Shown one piece after another: positions 24,369 through 32,261 of a stretch of DNA of 37,677 nt (its first letter is position 1; each line of letters starts with the position of its first letter). This stretch comes from Planctomycetota bacterium (GTDB lineage: Bacteria > Planctomycetota > Planctomycetia > Pirellulales > Pirellulaceae): assembly GCA_963205385.1 (NCBI GenBank), contig CAUJKE010000109.1, positions 1 to 37,677 of the forward strand. The letters are read 5' to 3'. The notes under the pieces are model-generated. The model was not told where the DNA came from. It saw only the letters and a list, made by a program, of their open reading frames with translations, and searched no databases. The position numbers and the translations under genes are program-made.

Positions 24369-25763
24369 TTACACATCCGCTGGATGCCGCCACGGCTGGC
24401 GATACTCGCGCCGCAGCAAGCGGGTGGCGTCTGCGTCGTCGATGATGATTCGCTGCGCTGGATCGTAGCGCAGCGGGCGACCGCCTAATTGCATCGACAG
24501 ATTGGCCAGAATGCAACTCGCGGTCGAGATGTGCCCTTGTTCGATATCCGCGATAGGGCGGCCGCGCGTCTCGATGGCCGCCAGAAAATCACGCATATGT
24601 CGGCGCGTCGCAGGCGCGGCGTTGAGTTCGATGTCTTTCTCGGTCACATCCTCGGGATACTCTTCCCGCTCGTAAAGGCACTCGAAGTGGATCGGCTTGG
24701 CCCCTTTGTCGTTGGGAATGAAATCGGCGCGCATCGTGCTCGCCTTGAGCGTCCCCTTGTCGCCGTAGATGAACAACGCCCAGGGATAATCGGGGTCGGT
24801 CGGCGCGCCCCAGGTGCGATGCTGCCACTGCGCGTTGAAGTTGTCGAACTCGAACGTGGCGGACTGCGTGTCGGAGATGTTTGATTTGCCCCCTGTTTGC
24901 ACCAAAATGCCGCCGTTGGACGTGACTTGCTTCGGCCAGCCGAGCCCCAGCATCCACCGCGCGGTGTCGAGCAGGTGAACGCACATGTCCCCTGTGATTC
25001 CGTTGCCGTACTCGGTGAACGTCCGCCACCAGCGTTTGTGAGGGATGCCGTCGTATGGCCGCAGCGGCGCGGGGCCGGTCCACATTTCGTAGTCCAGAAA
25101 ATCAGGCACCGGCATCAATGGCGGATCGCCGTTGGCCCGCATGTGGAAGTAGCAACACATTTCGACATGGCCAATCGTGCCCAACAGGCCTGCGTCGACG
25201 ACTTGTTTCTTCGCGTCGATCAAGTGCGGCGTGCTCTTGCGCTGGGTCCCCACTTGCACCACGCGCTTGTGCTGGCGGGCGGCGGCGACCATCGCTTCGC
25301 CTTCGAGCACGTCGACACTAATCGGCTTTTGCACGTAGACATCGGCGCCGGCCTCCATCGCCGCGATCGCCGGCAGCGCGTGCCAATGGTCAGGCGTGCC
25401 GACCAGAACAATGTCGAGGTCTTTCTCCTTGAGCATTTCGCGATAGTCGCCGTAGGTGCGCGGCTTGTTGTGCGACGCTTGCCGCTGGCTGGCGATCTCC
25501 ACGGCTTCGGCGAGCATGTTCTGATCGGGATCGCAGATCGAGACGACTTCCACCGGCGCGACTTGAATGAGCCGCCACAAGTCGCTCTTGCCATACCAGC
25601 CGGCGCCGATCAAACCGACCCGCTTAGGCTTCGCCGCCGCAAAGGCCACACCGCTGGCGGGAAACGCCGCCAGCGCCAGGGAGGCCGCGCTGGCCTGAAG
25701 AAAGCGGCGACGCTTGACGCCGGCGCTCGCGGAATCGGATAGTGGCGTAGCGTGCTCGTTCAT
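24369..25763 (-). CDS. Tat-exported Gfo/Idh/MocA-family oxidoreductase
   Basis: The 464-residue protein begins with a Tat-type signal (VKRRRFLQASAASLALAAFP). A Rossmann domain with KRVGLIGAGWYGKSDLW (about 47-63), TPDHWHALPAI (about 123-133) and EAGADVYVQKPISVDV (about 138-153) follows; the EKP-like motif is here QKP. The C-terminal alpha/beta domain contains ITGDMCVHLLDTARWMLGL (about 258-276), with the conserved Asp and His. Family enzymes oxidise sugars or inositols with a tightly bound or free NAD(P). Exported planctomycete members are expected to hold the cofactor through Tat folding. It sits 111 bp downstream of the GH127-like gene on the same strand; a joint carbohydrate role is inferred. 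Confidence 0.92.
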   Translation of the reverse strand: MNEHATPLSDSASAGVKRRRFLQASAASLALAAFPASGVAFAAAKPKRVGLIGAGWYGKSDLWRLIQVAPVEVVSICDPDQNMLAEAVEIASQRQASHNKPRTYGDYREMLKEKDLDIVLVGTPDHWHALPAIAAMEAGADVYVQKPISVDVLEGEAMVAAARQHKRVVQVGTQRKSTPHLIDAKKQVVDAGLLGTIGHVEMCCYFHMRANGDPPLMPVPDFLDYEMWTGPAPLRPYDGIPHKRWWRTFTEYGNGITGDMCVHLLDTARWMLGLGWPKQVTSNGGILVQTGGKSNISDTQSATFEFDNFNAQWQHRTWGAPTDPDYPWALFIYGDKGTLKASTMRADFIPNDKGAKPIHFECLYEREEYPEDVTEKDIELNAAPATRRHMRDFLAAIETRGRPIADIEQGHISTASCILANLSMQLGGRPLRYDPAQRIIIDDADATRLLRREYRQPWRHPADV

Positions 25764-25874
25764 GGTTCTCAGTCCTCGCCTGCGTGCTGGGTGGTGGCCG
25801 TAAAGGTGTGCTGGTTCTTGTCTCAATATAGACTGCGCGGCGCAGGGAGTTCAAGTTTTCGCGCCCCGCCGCAA

Positions 25875-28403
25875 TTACTTCACGCGCACTTCCAGAATTC
25901 CGCCGGAAACGTCGGGCTGGAGTTCCACTTTGATCCTCAACGCGGAAGTGGTGAGCGGTTCGAATGTCTGGCGGTTCCAGCGGTCTTTGGCGACCGGCTC
26001 GGCGCTCTTCACGGTCACCGGCTTCCACTGGTCGCCATCACGGTGCAGGACTTCCCAAGATTTGGGAATCCGGCACTGGCCGCGGCCTGTGTCATCGAAC
26101 CAATAGACGGCGACTTCGGAAACTTCCTGGGCCTGTGGGAATTCGAGTTGCACCCATTCTTCCGTGCCGCGATGATCCCACCAGGTGAAGCGCGGAAGGT
26201 CTTGGTCGCCGGAGTTGCGAGGCTCCAAGCCGTCGTCCAGGGCCGCGAGCGAATCGCCTTGGAACGTGTGCGACGAGGAGAGCTTGTACGTGGAGGGGCG
26301 CGGCTTGGCAGGCGCGACCCAGGTGTGAGCCTGCGGTCCATCGCTAACCACGGCAAACGCGGAGATGCGCAGCCTCGCGGCGCCCATAGGAACCAGCGTC
26401 ACGGTTTCATCCGGCTGGCTGGAGCGGACTGGGCTATCTTGCAACACGGCGCACAAGCCATAGCGATCGAGCGTCCACTCGGGGATCTGCCGGGCCTTGA
26501 CGCGCATCGTGAGAGGAACATCCTCCAGCGTGAACGGGAAGTTGCTGTCAGGCCAGGCCCGCTGTTGGACCGTGAACGACTCCTCGGGATGCTTCTCGTT
26601 CAAAACCAGGCCATAATTCCAAGCGGTCGTGGGATGGATTTCGAACGAAGGCCATTTGGAGGTATCGACGCCGGCCTGCCAATGCGAGTCGCCAATCGCC
26701 GTTTCCTTGCTCCCCTTTTGTTCGTAGCGTTCGCCAATCTTCAAGGAGAAGGTCAGCGGGCCGTAGTTGACGCTAACGCTATCGTGGTTGTGTTTCCAGG
26801 TGGTGAGCGACACGTTCATGGGTAGCTTGAGCGTCACCGTGTCGCCAGCGGTCCACTCCCGCTCGATGCGAATGAATTTGCCGCTGGCGTCAGGCGTCTG
26901 TTCGCGCTGGCCGTTGATGATGACCTCCGCATCCGCGCACCACGCCGGCACGCGCAGGTACAGCGGGAAACGGACCGGCTGAGCGGCGTGGAATGCAAAC
27001 GTAATCTTGTCCTCGAACGGATAATTCGTTTTTTCGACAAAACGCACGGATTCGCCATCTGCGACTTTCACGTTGACTTCACAAGCACTATGCATCGCCG
27101 CGCAGACGCCGTTATCCGGTGTCGCCATCCAAAGATGCTTGGCGAAGTAAGGCCAGCCGTGCGAATGGTTGTGCTGGCAGCAGCGCGAGCTGAACGGGTT
27201 CATCACCAAGAACGGCCCGCCGTTATCGATACCGGGGGCGTGGTTCAGGGAATCGCTCACAACCATGTTGGGAGCGGTTAAATAACGGAGCGACCTGAAG
27301 TCCGGCATCACGGCGGCGGGATAGCTGTTGAACGCGACATTCTCGCAGTGATCGGCCCAGAACGGATCGCCGCTGATCTGCAGCAAGATCGCGTCCGACA
27401 ACATCTGCTCGACGAATCCGCAGGTTTCGGTCGCTTGCCGCGGATCGTCAAAACCAACGCGGCAATTCTCATCCCCGCCAAACATTCCGCCGGGCACCTG
27501 GCCGAACCGCTTGCGCACTTCGTGAAAGTTCGCATACGCGGCGTGTAAATCAGCGGGGTCATGGGACAGCAGCGAGAATTGCGCCGGCTCACGAAAGCAC
27601 TCCGCAATGTTGACGTTGTGCCAGTTCGGCAAATCGTCCTTCAAGCCCCAGTTCGCTGTGCAGCGATGAACCTTCTCGGCCACCTTCAGCAGTTCGGGGT
27701 CGCCGGTGCGATTGTAGAGCCAGAGGATGCTGTAGAGGTTGTCGCCGCCGCGCATCTTTTGCCAGTAGCCGGTCAGGAACTGGTCATCGGGGACGGTCAG
27801 TTGATGCTTGAAGTACCGCGTCATCAAATCCAGCACGCGCTGGTCGCGCTTTCCAGCCGCGAGGCTATGTTCGTAGTACGACTGCAAGCAAAACAGCATC
27901 ACCATGTTCGCCCAGTAGTCGCGCGTGCCGTCGTTGAAGCGTTGATCGGGACCGAAGTCGCCATTGGCGCGTTGACTGGCCAGCGCGCCTTCGATCCAAA
28001 CGCGGCTCTCGTCGATCATCTTCGGGTCGCCGGTCAGGTAGGCGAGTTCGATGTAGCCTTTGAGCCAGTAGGGAAGCTCTTCCCAACCATACTTCCCCTT
28101 GCCATCCTTGCTCAGCCAGGCGTTATCCTCCTTTTGCAGCCAGGCACTGATCTCGCCGAGATGCCCGGTCAGCCCGAGGCGCTGTCGCTCGAGCATTTCG
28201 CGCAGCCACCCGCGGGGCTTGACCGCGCCAACCGGCAGCGCGATCAACCGGCTAGGCGCCAGCGGCGGCCGGTTGCCAACGTAGGAACGGTTCGTTTGTG
28301 CAACGTCCGGCGAGCTCACCACGGTGACTTCTGCCGCTCGTGCAGGAACCACCAGCACACTGACTGCAAGACCAAGAATTGCCGCGAGGGTCGTACGAAT
28401 CAT
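25875..28403 (-). CDS. Secreted GH127-like (DUF1680) beta-L-arabinofuranosidase-type enzyme
   Basis: The 842-residue protein has a signal peptide (MIRTTLAAILGLAVSVLVVPARA), an alpha/alpha-barrel of the GH127/DUF1680 type, then beta-rich domains. The putative catalytic and zinc-site residues fit the GH127 pattern: a Glu in GGDENC (E312), ETC (E326, C328) and a vicinal CC pair (C408, C409 in SSRCCQHNH). NAFN-like HCENVAFNSYPAA precedes the CC pair as in the family. The last roughly 120 residues (WVQLEFPQAQEVSEVAVYWF onward) resemble an F5/8-type C or discoidin-like module. GH127 members remove beta-L-arabinofuranose using a cysteine nucleophile; the substrate here is inferred. ATG 28403 is chosen for the signal peptide; the frame opens to 28469. 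Confidence 0.88.
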   Translation of the reverse strand: MIRTTLAAILGLAVSVLVVPARAAEVTVVSSPDVAQTNRSYVGNRPPLAPSRLIALPVGAVKPRGWLREMLERQRLGLTGHLGEISAWLQKEDNAWLSKDGKGKYGWEELPYWLKGYIELAYLTGDPKMIDESRVWIEGALASQRANGDFGPDQRFNDGTRDYWANMVMLFCLQSYYEHSLAAGKRDQRVLDLMTRYFKHQLTVPDDQFLTGYWQKMRGGDNLYSILWLYNRTGDPELLKVAEKVHRCTANWGLKDDLPNWHNVNIAECFREPAQFSLLSHDPADLHAAYANFHEVRKRFGQVPGGMFGGDENCRVGFDDPRQATETCGFVEQMLSDAILLQISGDPFWADHCENVAFNSYPAAVMPDFRSLRYLTAPNMVVSDSLNHAPGIDNGGPFLVMNPFSSRCCQHNHSHGWPYFAKHLWMATPDNGVCAAMHSACEVNVKVADGESVRFVEKTNYPFEDKITFAFHAAQPVRFPLYLRVPAWCADAEVIINGQREQTPDASGKFIRIEREWTAGDTVTLKLPMNVSLTTWKHNHDSVSVNYGPLTFSLKIGERYEQKGSKETAIGDSHWQAGVDTSKWPSFEIHPTTAWNYGLVLNEKHPEESFTVQQRAWPDSNFPFTLEDVPLTMRVKARQIPEWTLDRYGLCAVLQDSPVRSSQPDETVTLVPMGAARLRISAFAVVSDGPQAHTWVAPAKPRPSTYKLSSSHTFQGDSLAALDDGLEPRNSGDQDLPRFTWWDHRGTEEWVQLEFPQAQEVSEVAVYWFDDTGRGQCRIPKSWEVLHRDGDQWKPVTVKSAEPVAKDRWNRQTFEPLTTSALRIKVELQPDVSGGILEVRVK

Positions 28404-28542
28404 GAAAGCATCGCCCTTTGTCAAGAAACATGCCGAACTGGAGCGCCTCGCTGAAAGCGCCTCTCTCAATATAGTGGGTTGCCAGTGCGCTCGCGCGTGT
28501 AGCAGGCCCAGGACAGTAACAAGCCCAGAACGTGGGGGACGC

Positions 28543-28556
28543 GCATGAATTCATGC
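28543..28556. promoter_or_regulatory. 14 bp perfect palindrome in the divergent ars/GH127 gap
   Basis: GCATGAATTCATGC reads the same on both strands. It lies about 20 bases upstream of the arsR -35 candidate and within the 231 bp divergent intergenic region. A site for a dimeric regulator is possible; no regulator is assigned. Confidence 0.4.
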
Positions 28557-28576
28557 CTGCTCTTGACTGCTTGCTC

Positions 28577-28605
28577 TTGACCGCCGGAGGACACCGCGAT
28601 ATCTT
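28577..28605 (+). promoter_or_regulatory. Sigma-70-like promoter of the ars operon
   Basis: TTGACC at 28577-28582 and TATCTT at 28600-28605 are separated by 17 bases, the optimum spacing. The expected start of transcription, about 7 bases after the -10, falls inside the inverted repeat at 28608-28623. The block GCTCTTGAC that includes the -35 also occurs 14 bases earlier. Confidence 0.65.
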
Positions 28606-28607
28606 TA

Positions 28608-28623
28608 ATCGTAGATCAACGAT
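28608..28623. promoter_or_regulatory. Putative ArsR operator
   Basis: ATCGTAGATCAACGAT is a 16 bp inverted repeat, with only one pair of positions (6 and 11) out of symmetry. It sits directly after the -10 and 11 bases before the arsR start, where a bound repressor would block transcription. Assignment to ArsR is from position and symmetry. Confidence 0.6.
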
Positions 28624-28634
28624 GAGGTGGCCAC

Positions 28635-28964
28635 ATGGCTCAACGAACCAAAACCAAGAACTGCTGCGACGCGTCGCCGGTGAAGCTCAAGGCGGACCCG
28701 ACCGCGGGGGAACTGGCGGAACTGGCGTGGGCGATCGCCCATCCTGCTCGGGTGCAGATTGTGCGCTTATTGCTCGCGCGCAAAGCCTGCGTCTGCGGTG
28801 AAATCGTGGACTGCTTGCCGCTGGCTCAATCCACGGTGTCGCAGCATCTGAAAATCCTGAAAGACTCGGGATTGATCCAAGGCGATGTGGATGGGCCCAG
28901 GGTGTGTTATTGCATCAACCCGCAGCAACTGCACAGGCTCAAGGCTTTGGTGGCCGATCTCTGA
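28635..28964 (+). CDS. arsR: ArsR/SmtB-family metalloregulator of the ars operon
   Basis: The 109-residue protein is a winged-helix repressor. The helix-turn-helix is [24 protein letters not shown] (about 57-80), followed by the wing, which contains CYC. C52 and C54 in ACVCGE, at the start of the recognition region, are placed like the arsenite-binding cysteines of the classical ArsR; further cysteines are at 10-11, 60, 91 and 93. It would repress the operon until arsenite or antimonite binds. Downstream order arsD-arsA supports this over a generic SmtB role. GAGGTGG sits just upstream of ATG 28635. A palindromic operator and promoter lie immediately before it. Confidence 0.9.
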   Translation: MAQRTKTKNCCDASPVKLKADPTAGELAELAWAIAHPARVQIVRLLLARKACVCGEIVDCLPLAQSTVSQHLKILKDSGLIQGDVDGPRVCYCINPQQLHRLKALVADL

Positions 28965-29051
28965 GCGAGCGCGTTTTTTTTGGAGAAGTCAATCGTGTTT
29001 CGACGATAGACGATATATGTCTCAGGCTTTCCCGCTTGAAAGGGTAATGAA

Positions 29052-29423
29052 ATGAGTACGGTACAAATCTATGACAAACCAATGTGCTGCGCGACCGGCA
29101 TCTGTGGCCCGCAGGTGGACCCCGTGTTGCCGCGATTCGCAGCCGATCTGGATTGGCTGAAGTCGCAAGGACACTCCGTGGTCCGGTTCAACTTGTCGCA
29201 GAATCCGATGGAGTTCGTCGCGCACCAGCGCGTCAAGCAATTGCTGACGGACGAAGGGGTCGACTGCTTGCCGCTCGTACTTGTGGATGACCGCGTTGTC
29301 AGTCGGAGCGAGTATCCCTCCCGCGAGAATTTGGCGCTGTGGACCGCCACCCCCCTGCACCCGCAAGCATCACTGCCGCTAGCCGAGTCCGGCGGTTGCT
29401 GTGGCGGCGGCGACTGCTGCTGA
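29052..29423 (+). CDS. arsD: ArsD arsenite metallochaperone
   Basis: The 123-residue protein has all ArsD cysteines in place: C12, C13 and C18 in PMCCATGICGP, plus two C-terminal pairs at 116-117 and 122-123 (GGCCGGGDCC). The C12/C13/C18 triad is the essential arsenite site in the studied R773 plasmid protein. The thioredoxin-like fold is consistent with VQIYDKP at the start and LPLVLVDDRVV in the middle. ArsD carries As(III) to the ArsA ATPase and is weakly regulatory. A GAAAGGG ribosome site lies before ATG 29052. The 87 bp gap after arsR contains a run of eight T's near the arsR stop but no clear hairpin. Confidence 0.95.
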   Translation: MSTVQIYDKPMCCATGICGPQVDPVLPRFAADLDWLKSQGHSVVRFNLSQNPMEFVAHQRVKQLLTDEGVDCLPLVLVDDRVVSRSEYPSRENLALWTATPLHPQASLPLAESGGCCGGGDCC

Positions 29424-29485
29424 GAGTGGCGGCGTAAAACAGTAGGCCGCAAGCAATCAAAACATCCATGGCAAAGGGGACTATC

Positions 29486-31252
29486 ATGCAATTCCTGGAT
29501 CATCCGACACGCAATTTGTTCTTCACCGGCAAAGGCGGCGTTGGCAAAACTTCGATGGCCTGTGCGGCAGCGGTGCAGCTTGCGGATCGCGGTTTGCGCG
29601 TGCTGCTGGTTTCAACCGATCCGGCGTCCAACCTCGACGAAGTCCTGGGGACCGCGCTGACCAACGAACCAACAGCGATTGCGGCAGCGCCCCAACTGTT
29701 CGCTATGAACATCGACCCCGAGGTCGCGGCCCGCGAATATCGCGAGCGGATGGTCGGCCCCTATCGCGGCGTCTTACCGGACGCCGCGGTCGCAAGCATG
29801 GAGGAACAGTTCTCCGGTTCTTGTACGCTGGAGATTGCCGCCTTCGACGAGTTCGCCAAGCTGCTCGGCGATCAGGCGGCGACGAGCAACTTCGATCACG
29901 TCATCTTCGACACCGCCCCAACCGGCCATACGCTGCGCTTGCTCACGCTGCCGTCGGCCTGGTCCGGCTTTATGGAAACGAACACGTCGGGAACGTCGTG
30001 TCTTGGCCCGCTCGCCGGCCTGCAATCGCAGCAGGCTCTCTATCAGAACACCGTGAGCGCGCTGCGGGACGCTGCGACAACCACGCTCGTGCTCGTCACG
30101 CGACCGGAACCGTCCGCCTTTGGCGAGGCGCAACGAACGAGCCAAGAACTGCGGATGCTCGGCGTTGATAATCAACAACTGATCGTCAACGGCGTCTTCC
30201 AGAGCCAAACGCCTACCGACGCGATTGCCGTCGCCATGCAGCGGCGGTGCGATCACGCTTTGGCTTCGATGCCGGCAGCGCTGGGCAAGCTCCCTCGCAC
30301 CACGATCCCGCTCGCGAGTGCTGGACTAATCGGCGTCGAGGCGCTGCGGCAAGTGGGGCAACCGCTGCCGGTGCGCTGCGAGCTTCCGCCGGACGCAAAT
30401 GCTCGCCCGTCGATCCCCGACGGGCTCGGTTCGCTGCTCGACGAGTTGTCTGCGGTCGGTCGTGGCGTGATCCTCTTGATGGGCAAAGGGGGCGTCGGCA
30501 AGACGACGGTCGCGGCGGCCGTGGCAGTGGCCTTGGCGGAGCGCGGGTTTGATGTGCGGCTCTCGACGACCGACCCGGCGGCGCACCTCGCGGCCACGAT
30601 TGCGGCGGACGACATCCCGCGCTTGACGGTAGGCCGCATCGACCCGGCCCAGGAAACGGCCGACTACACCGCGGAAGTCATGCAAACTGCCGGGCGAGAC
30701 CTGGATGCCGCCGGCCGGGCCTTGCTCGCGGAAGACCTGCGTTCGCCTTGCACCGAAGAAATTGCGGTGTTTCGCGCGTTTGCGAAGTCTGTCGCGGAGG
30801 GTTCCAACGGCTTCGTCGTGCTCGACACCGCCCCGACCGGCCACACCATCTTGTTACTCGATTCAGCGCTGGCTTATCACCGCGAAGTGTCGCGTCAAGC
30901 CAATCAACTCTCCGAATCCGTGGAGAACCTGCTGCCTCGGTTGCGTGACCCGAACTTCACGCGCGTGCTCGTGGTGACGCTTCCCGAGGCCACGCCGGTT
31001 CATGAGGCCGCGAAGCTGCAAGCGGACTTGCGACGCGCGGAAATCGAACCGTTCGCGTGGATCATCAACCACAGCCTCACCCCGCTCGCCGTTACCGATC
31101 CCCTGCTCCAGCATCGCCAACAACACGAACTGCCGTTTATCGAAGAAGTAAAGTCTCAACACGCCCAGCGCGTCGCCTTAGTTCCCTGGCAACTCGAGCC
31201 CCCCACAGGCATCGCTGGCCTGCAAAAGCTCCTCGCGCAAGTCCAGAATTGA
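29486..31252 (+). CDS. arsA: ArsA arsenite-stimulated ATPase (two fused halves)
   Basis: The 588-residue protein is a duplicated P-loop ATPase. Half A1 has GKGGVGKTS (about 16-24) and DTAPTGHTLRLLTLP; half A2 has GKGGVGKTT (about 333-341) and DTAPTGHTILLLDS. With the start at 29486 the three arsenite-binding cysteines fall at residues 113 (GSCTLEIAAFDEF), 172 (GTSCLGPLAGLQ) and 422 (SPCTEEIAVF), the same numbers as in the R773 ArsA. This and the AAAGGGGA 5 bases upstream argue for 29486 over the in-frame ATG at 29468. ArsA normally energises the ArsB permease after receiving As(III) from ArsD. No arsB or acr3 follows; the next gene is a tRNA on the other strand, so the pump must be elsewhere or absent. 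Confidence 0.96.
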   Translation: MQFLDHPTRNLFFTGKGGVGKTSMACAAAVQLADRGLRVLLVSTDPASNLDEVLGTALTNEPTAIAAAPQLFAMNIDPEVAAREYRERMVGPYRGVLPDAAVASMEEQFSGSCTLEIAAFDEFAKLLGDQAATSNFDHVIFDTAPTGHTLRLLTLPSAWSGFMETNTSGTSCLGPLAGLQSQQALYQNTVSALRDAATTTLVLVTRPEPSAFGEAQRTSQELRMLGVDNQQLIVNGVFQSQTPTDAIAVAMQRRCDHALASMPAALGKLPRTTIPLASAGLIGVEALRQVGQPLPVRCELPPDANARPSIPDGLGSLLDELSAVGRGVILLMGKGGVGKTTVAAAVAVALAERGFDVRLSTTDPAAHLAATIAADDIPRLTVGRIDPAQETADYTAEVMQTAGRDLDAAGRALLAEDLRSPCTEEIAVFRAFAKSVAEGSNGFVVLDTAPTGHTILLLDSALAYHREVSRQANQLSESVENLLPRLRDPNFTRVLVVTLPEATPVHEAAKLQADLRRAEIEPFAWIINHSLTPLAVTDPLLQHRQQHELPFIEEVKSQHAQRVALVPWQLEPPTGIAGLQKLLAQVQN

Positions 31253-31453
31253 CCGTCCCCGCTGCTTGGGCTACGGATTGAACTTCTTCCAGATTGCTAG
31301 ACGATGGGTCGCCATCTGTCATGATACATGACCGGCGGATGATTCCGAAAAACGAAAGAAGCGGACGTTTAGACGGCCGATCGGAACAGCGGCGTGCTGC
31401 TTCACTTCAGTTCGACCAATACCGTCGATCAAAAAGGTTCCGCAGATTTGGTT

Positions 31454-31475
31454 TCGTAGAACTCTCGTAGAACTC
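31454..31475 (+). repeat. 11 bp perfect tandem duplication
   Basis: TCGTAGAACTC is repeated head to tail in the roughly 240 bp gap between arsA and the tRNA-Leu terminator. Otherwise that gap shows only a small TCATG-ATA-CATGA dyad near 31318-31330 and no gene. Confidence 0.8.
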
Positions 31476-31492
31476 GACTGCTTATTGGAAGC

Positions 31493-31531
31493 AAAAAGAA
31501 AGCCGCCAACAGCTCGTAAGTTGTTGGCGGC
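31493..31531 (-). terminator. Rho-independent terminator of tRNA-Leu
   Basis: On the minus strand, GCCGCCAACA pairs perfectly with TGTTGGCGGC (10 bp stem, 10-base loop, 31502-31531), followed by TTTCTTTTT. It begins 8 bases past the tRNA 3' end. Confidence 0.9.
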
Positions 31532-31538
31532 CAACCAG

Positions 31539-31621
31539 TACCAGAGGTGGGAGTCGAACCCACACGCCCTTTCGGACACAGGATTTTGAATCCAGCGCGT
31601 CTGCCATTCCGCCACTCTGGC
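31539..31621 (-). tRNA. tRNA-Leu, anticodon CAA
   Basis: The 83-base gene folds as a class II tRNA: acceptor arms GCCAGAG/CTCTGGT, D-arm with GGCGGAATGGCAGAC, anticodon arm with loop TTCAAAA (anticodon CAA, reads UUG), a long variable arm GTGTCCGAAAGGGC-like, and T-loop GGGTTCGACTCCC. The first base pair is G-U by this reading and the CCA end is not encoded. There is a T-T mismatch in the anticodon stem. It lies between the ars operon and the metal-efflux operon, with promoter and terminator of its own. Confidence 0.93.
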
Positions 31622-31627
31622 CCTGAC

Positions 31628-31646
31628 GGCCAAATGGAGTTTGGCC
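31628..31646 (-). promoter_or_regulatory. Hairpin in the tRNA-Leu precursor leader
   Basis: GGCCAAA and TTTGGCC form a 7 bp stem with a 5-base loop, ending 6 bases before the mature tRNA 5' end and starting about where transcription should begin. It could matter for processing or be a fortuitous dyad. Confidence 0.4.
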
Positions 31647-31653
31647 GGGCTAC

Positions 31654-31683
31654 GTATTATGGTCGATTTGCCGCCGGTTTCAA
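31654..31683 (-). promoter_or_regulatory. Sigma-70-like promoter of tRNA-Leu
   Basis: On the minus strand TTGAAA (31683-31678) and TAATAC (31659-31654) are 18 bases apart, and the predicted start is about 26 bases before the tRNA. It overlaps the untranslated end of the lipoprotein gene's transcript. Confidence 0.65.
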
Positions 31684-31698
31684 GGTGGCGTGCAAAAG

Positions 31699-32241
31699 CT
31701 ATGGCTGATGGTCCCCCGCGTGTTTCTCGTCATGATCGGCCTCGGTATGCTCGTCGCCATGATGGTCGTGGTGCTCGAGTTCGCCGCTGTAGGATTTGCC
31801 GTCGATGTCGATGCTCAGGCGGCCGGTGACGCCTGCGGTGTCGAGGGCGTCGCAGAGGGCTTCATCGGTCAGCACAAACCGCGAGGCCTGCCCGGCGGGA
31901 TCGGTCTCCTGGGGCGCCGCGGTGAGCGTGTACTGCGCCGGTTGGCCGGCGAGGACGATGTTTAGCGTGAGGTCCGGAGCGGCGACCGGCACGGCGTTCT
32001 TCGCTTTGCCATCGAGCACGTAGATGGTGGTGGTGTGGGTATCGTGTTCGTGTTTCCATTCGGCATGATAGGCGCCGCCGCCAAGTTCGATGAGATGGCC
32101 ATGGTGCGGGCCTTCTTCGGCATGGTCGTGGGCGTGGTCATGATCGGCGTCTGGCTGTTTGGTGTCGGCCTTCGGTCCGCAGCCGAGGGTCAGTGCGGCC
32201 ACGGCGGCCAGGCAGAGTAAATGGACTGTGAAGCGTCGCAT
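31699..32241 (-). CDS. His-rich lipoprotein, last gene of the metal-efflux operon
   Basis: The 180-residue protein has a lipoprotein signal with lipobox LTLGC (Cys21) and histidine-rich segments at both ends: DADHDHAHDHAEEGPHHGH (about 31-49) and ELEHHDHHGDEHTEADHDEK (about 154-173). The middle is a beta-rich domain with no named family. It would sit in the outer or inner membrane leaflet facing the periplasm and bind metal ions through the His/Asp clusters; inference from composition and from the RND pump 20 bp upstream. AGAGGAA lies 7 bases before the start. A metal sponge or a chaperone for the pump are both plausible. Confidence 0.8.
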   Translation of the reverse strand: MRRFTVHLLCLAAVAALTLGCGPKADTKQPDADHDHAHDHAEEGPHHGHLIELGGGAYHAEWKHEHDTHTTTIYVLDGKAKNAVPVAAPDLTLNIVLAGQPAQYTLTAAPQETDPAGQASRFVLTDEALCDALDTAGVTGRLSIDIDGKSYSGELEHHDHHGDEHTEADHDEKHAGDHQP

Positions 32242-32261
32242 GGTCAGGTTCCTCTAAGTGA

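Noticed and set aside
18660..31558. 13 bp exact match between 18660-18672 and the T-arm part of tRNA-Leu (31546-31558), possible att sites
   Set aside because: The enclosed 13 kb contains core genes rpmG and recJ and no integrase, so a genomic island is unlikely; probably chance or degenerate T-loop similarity.
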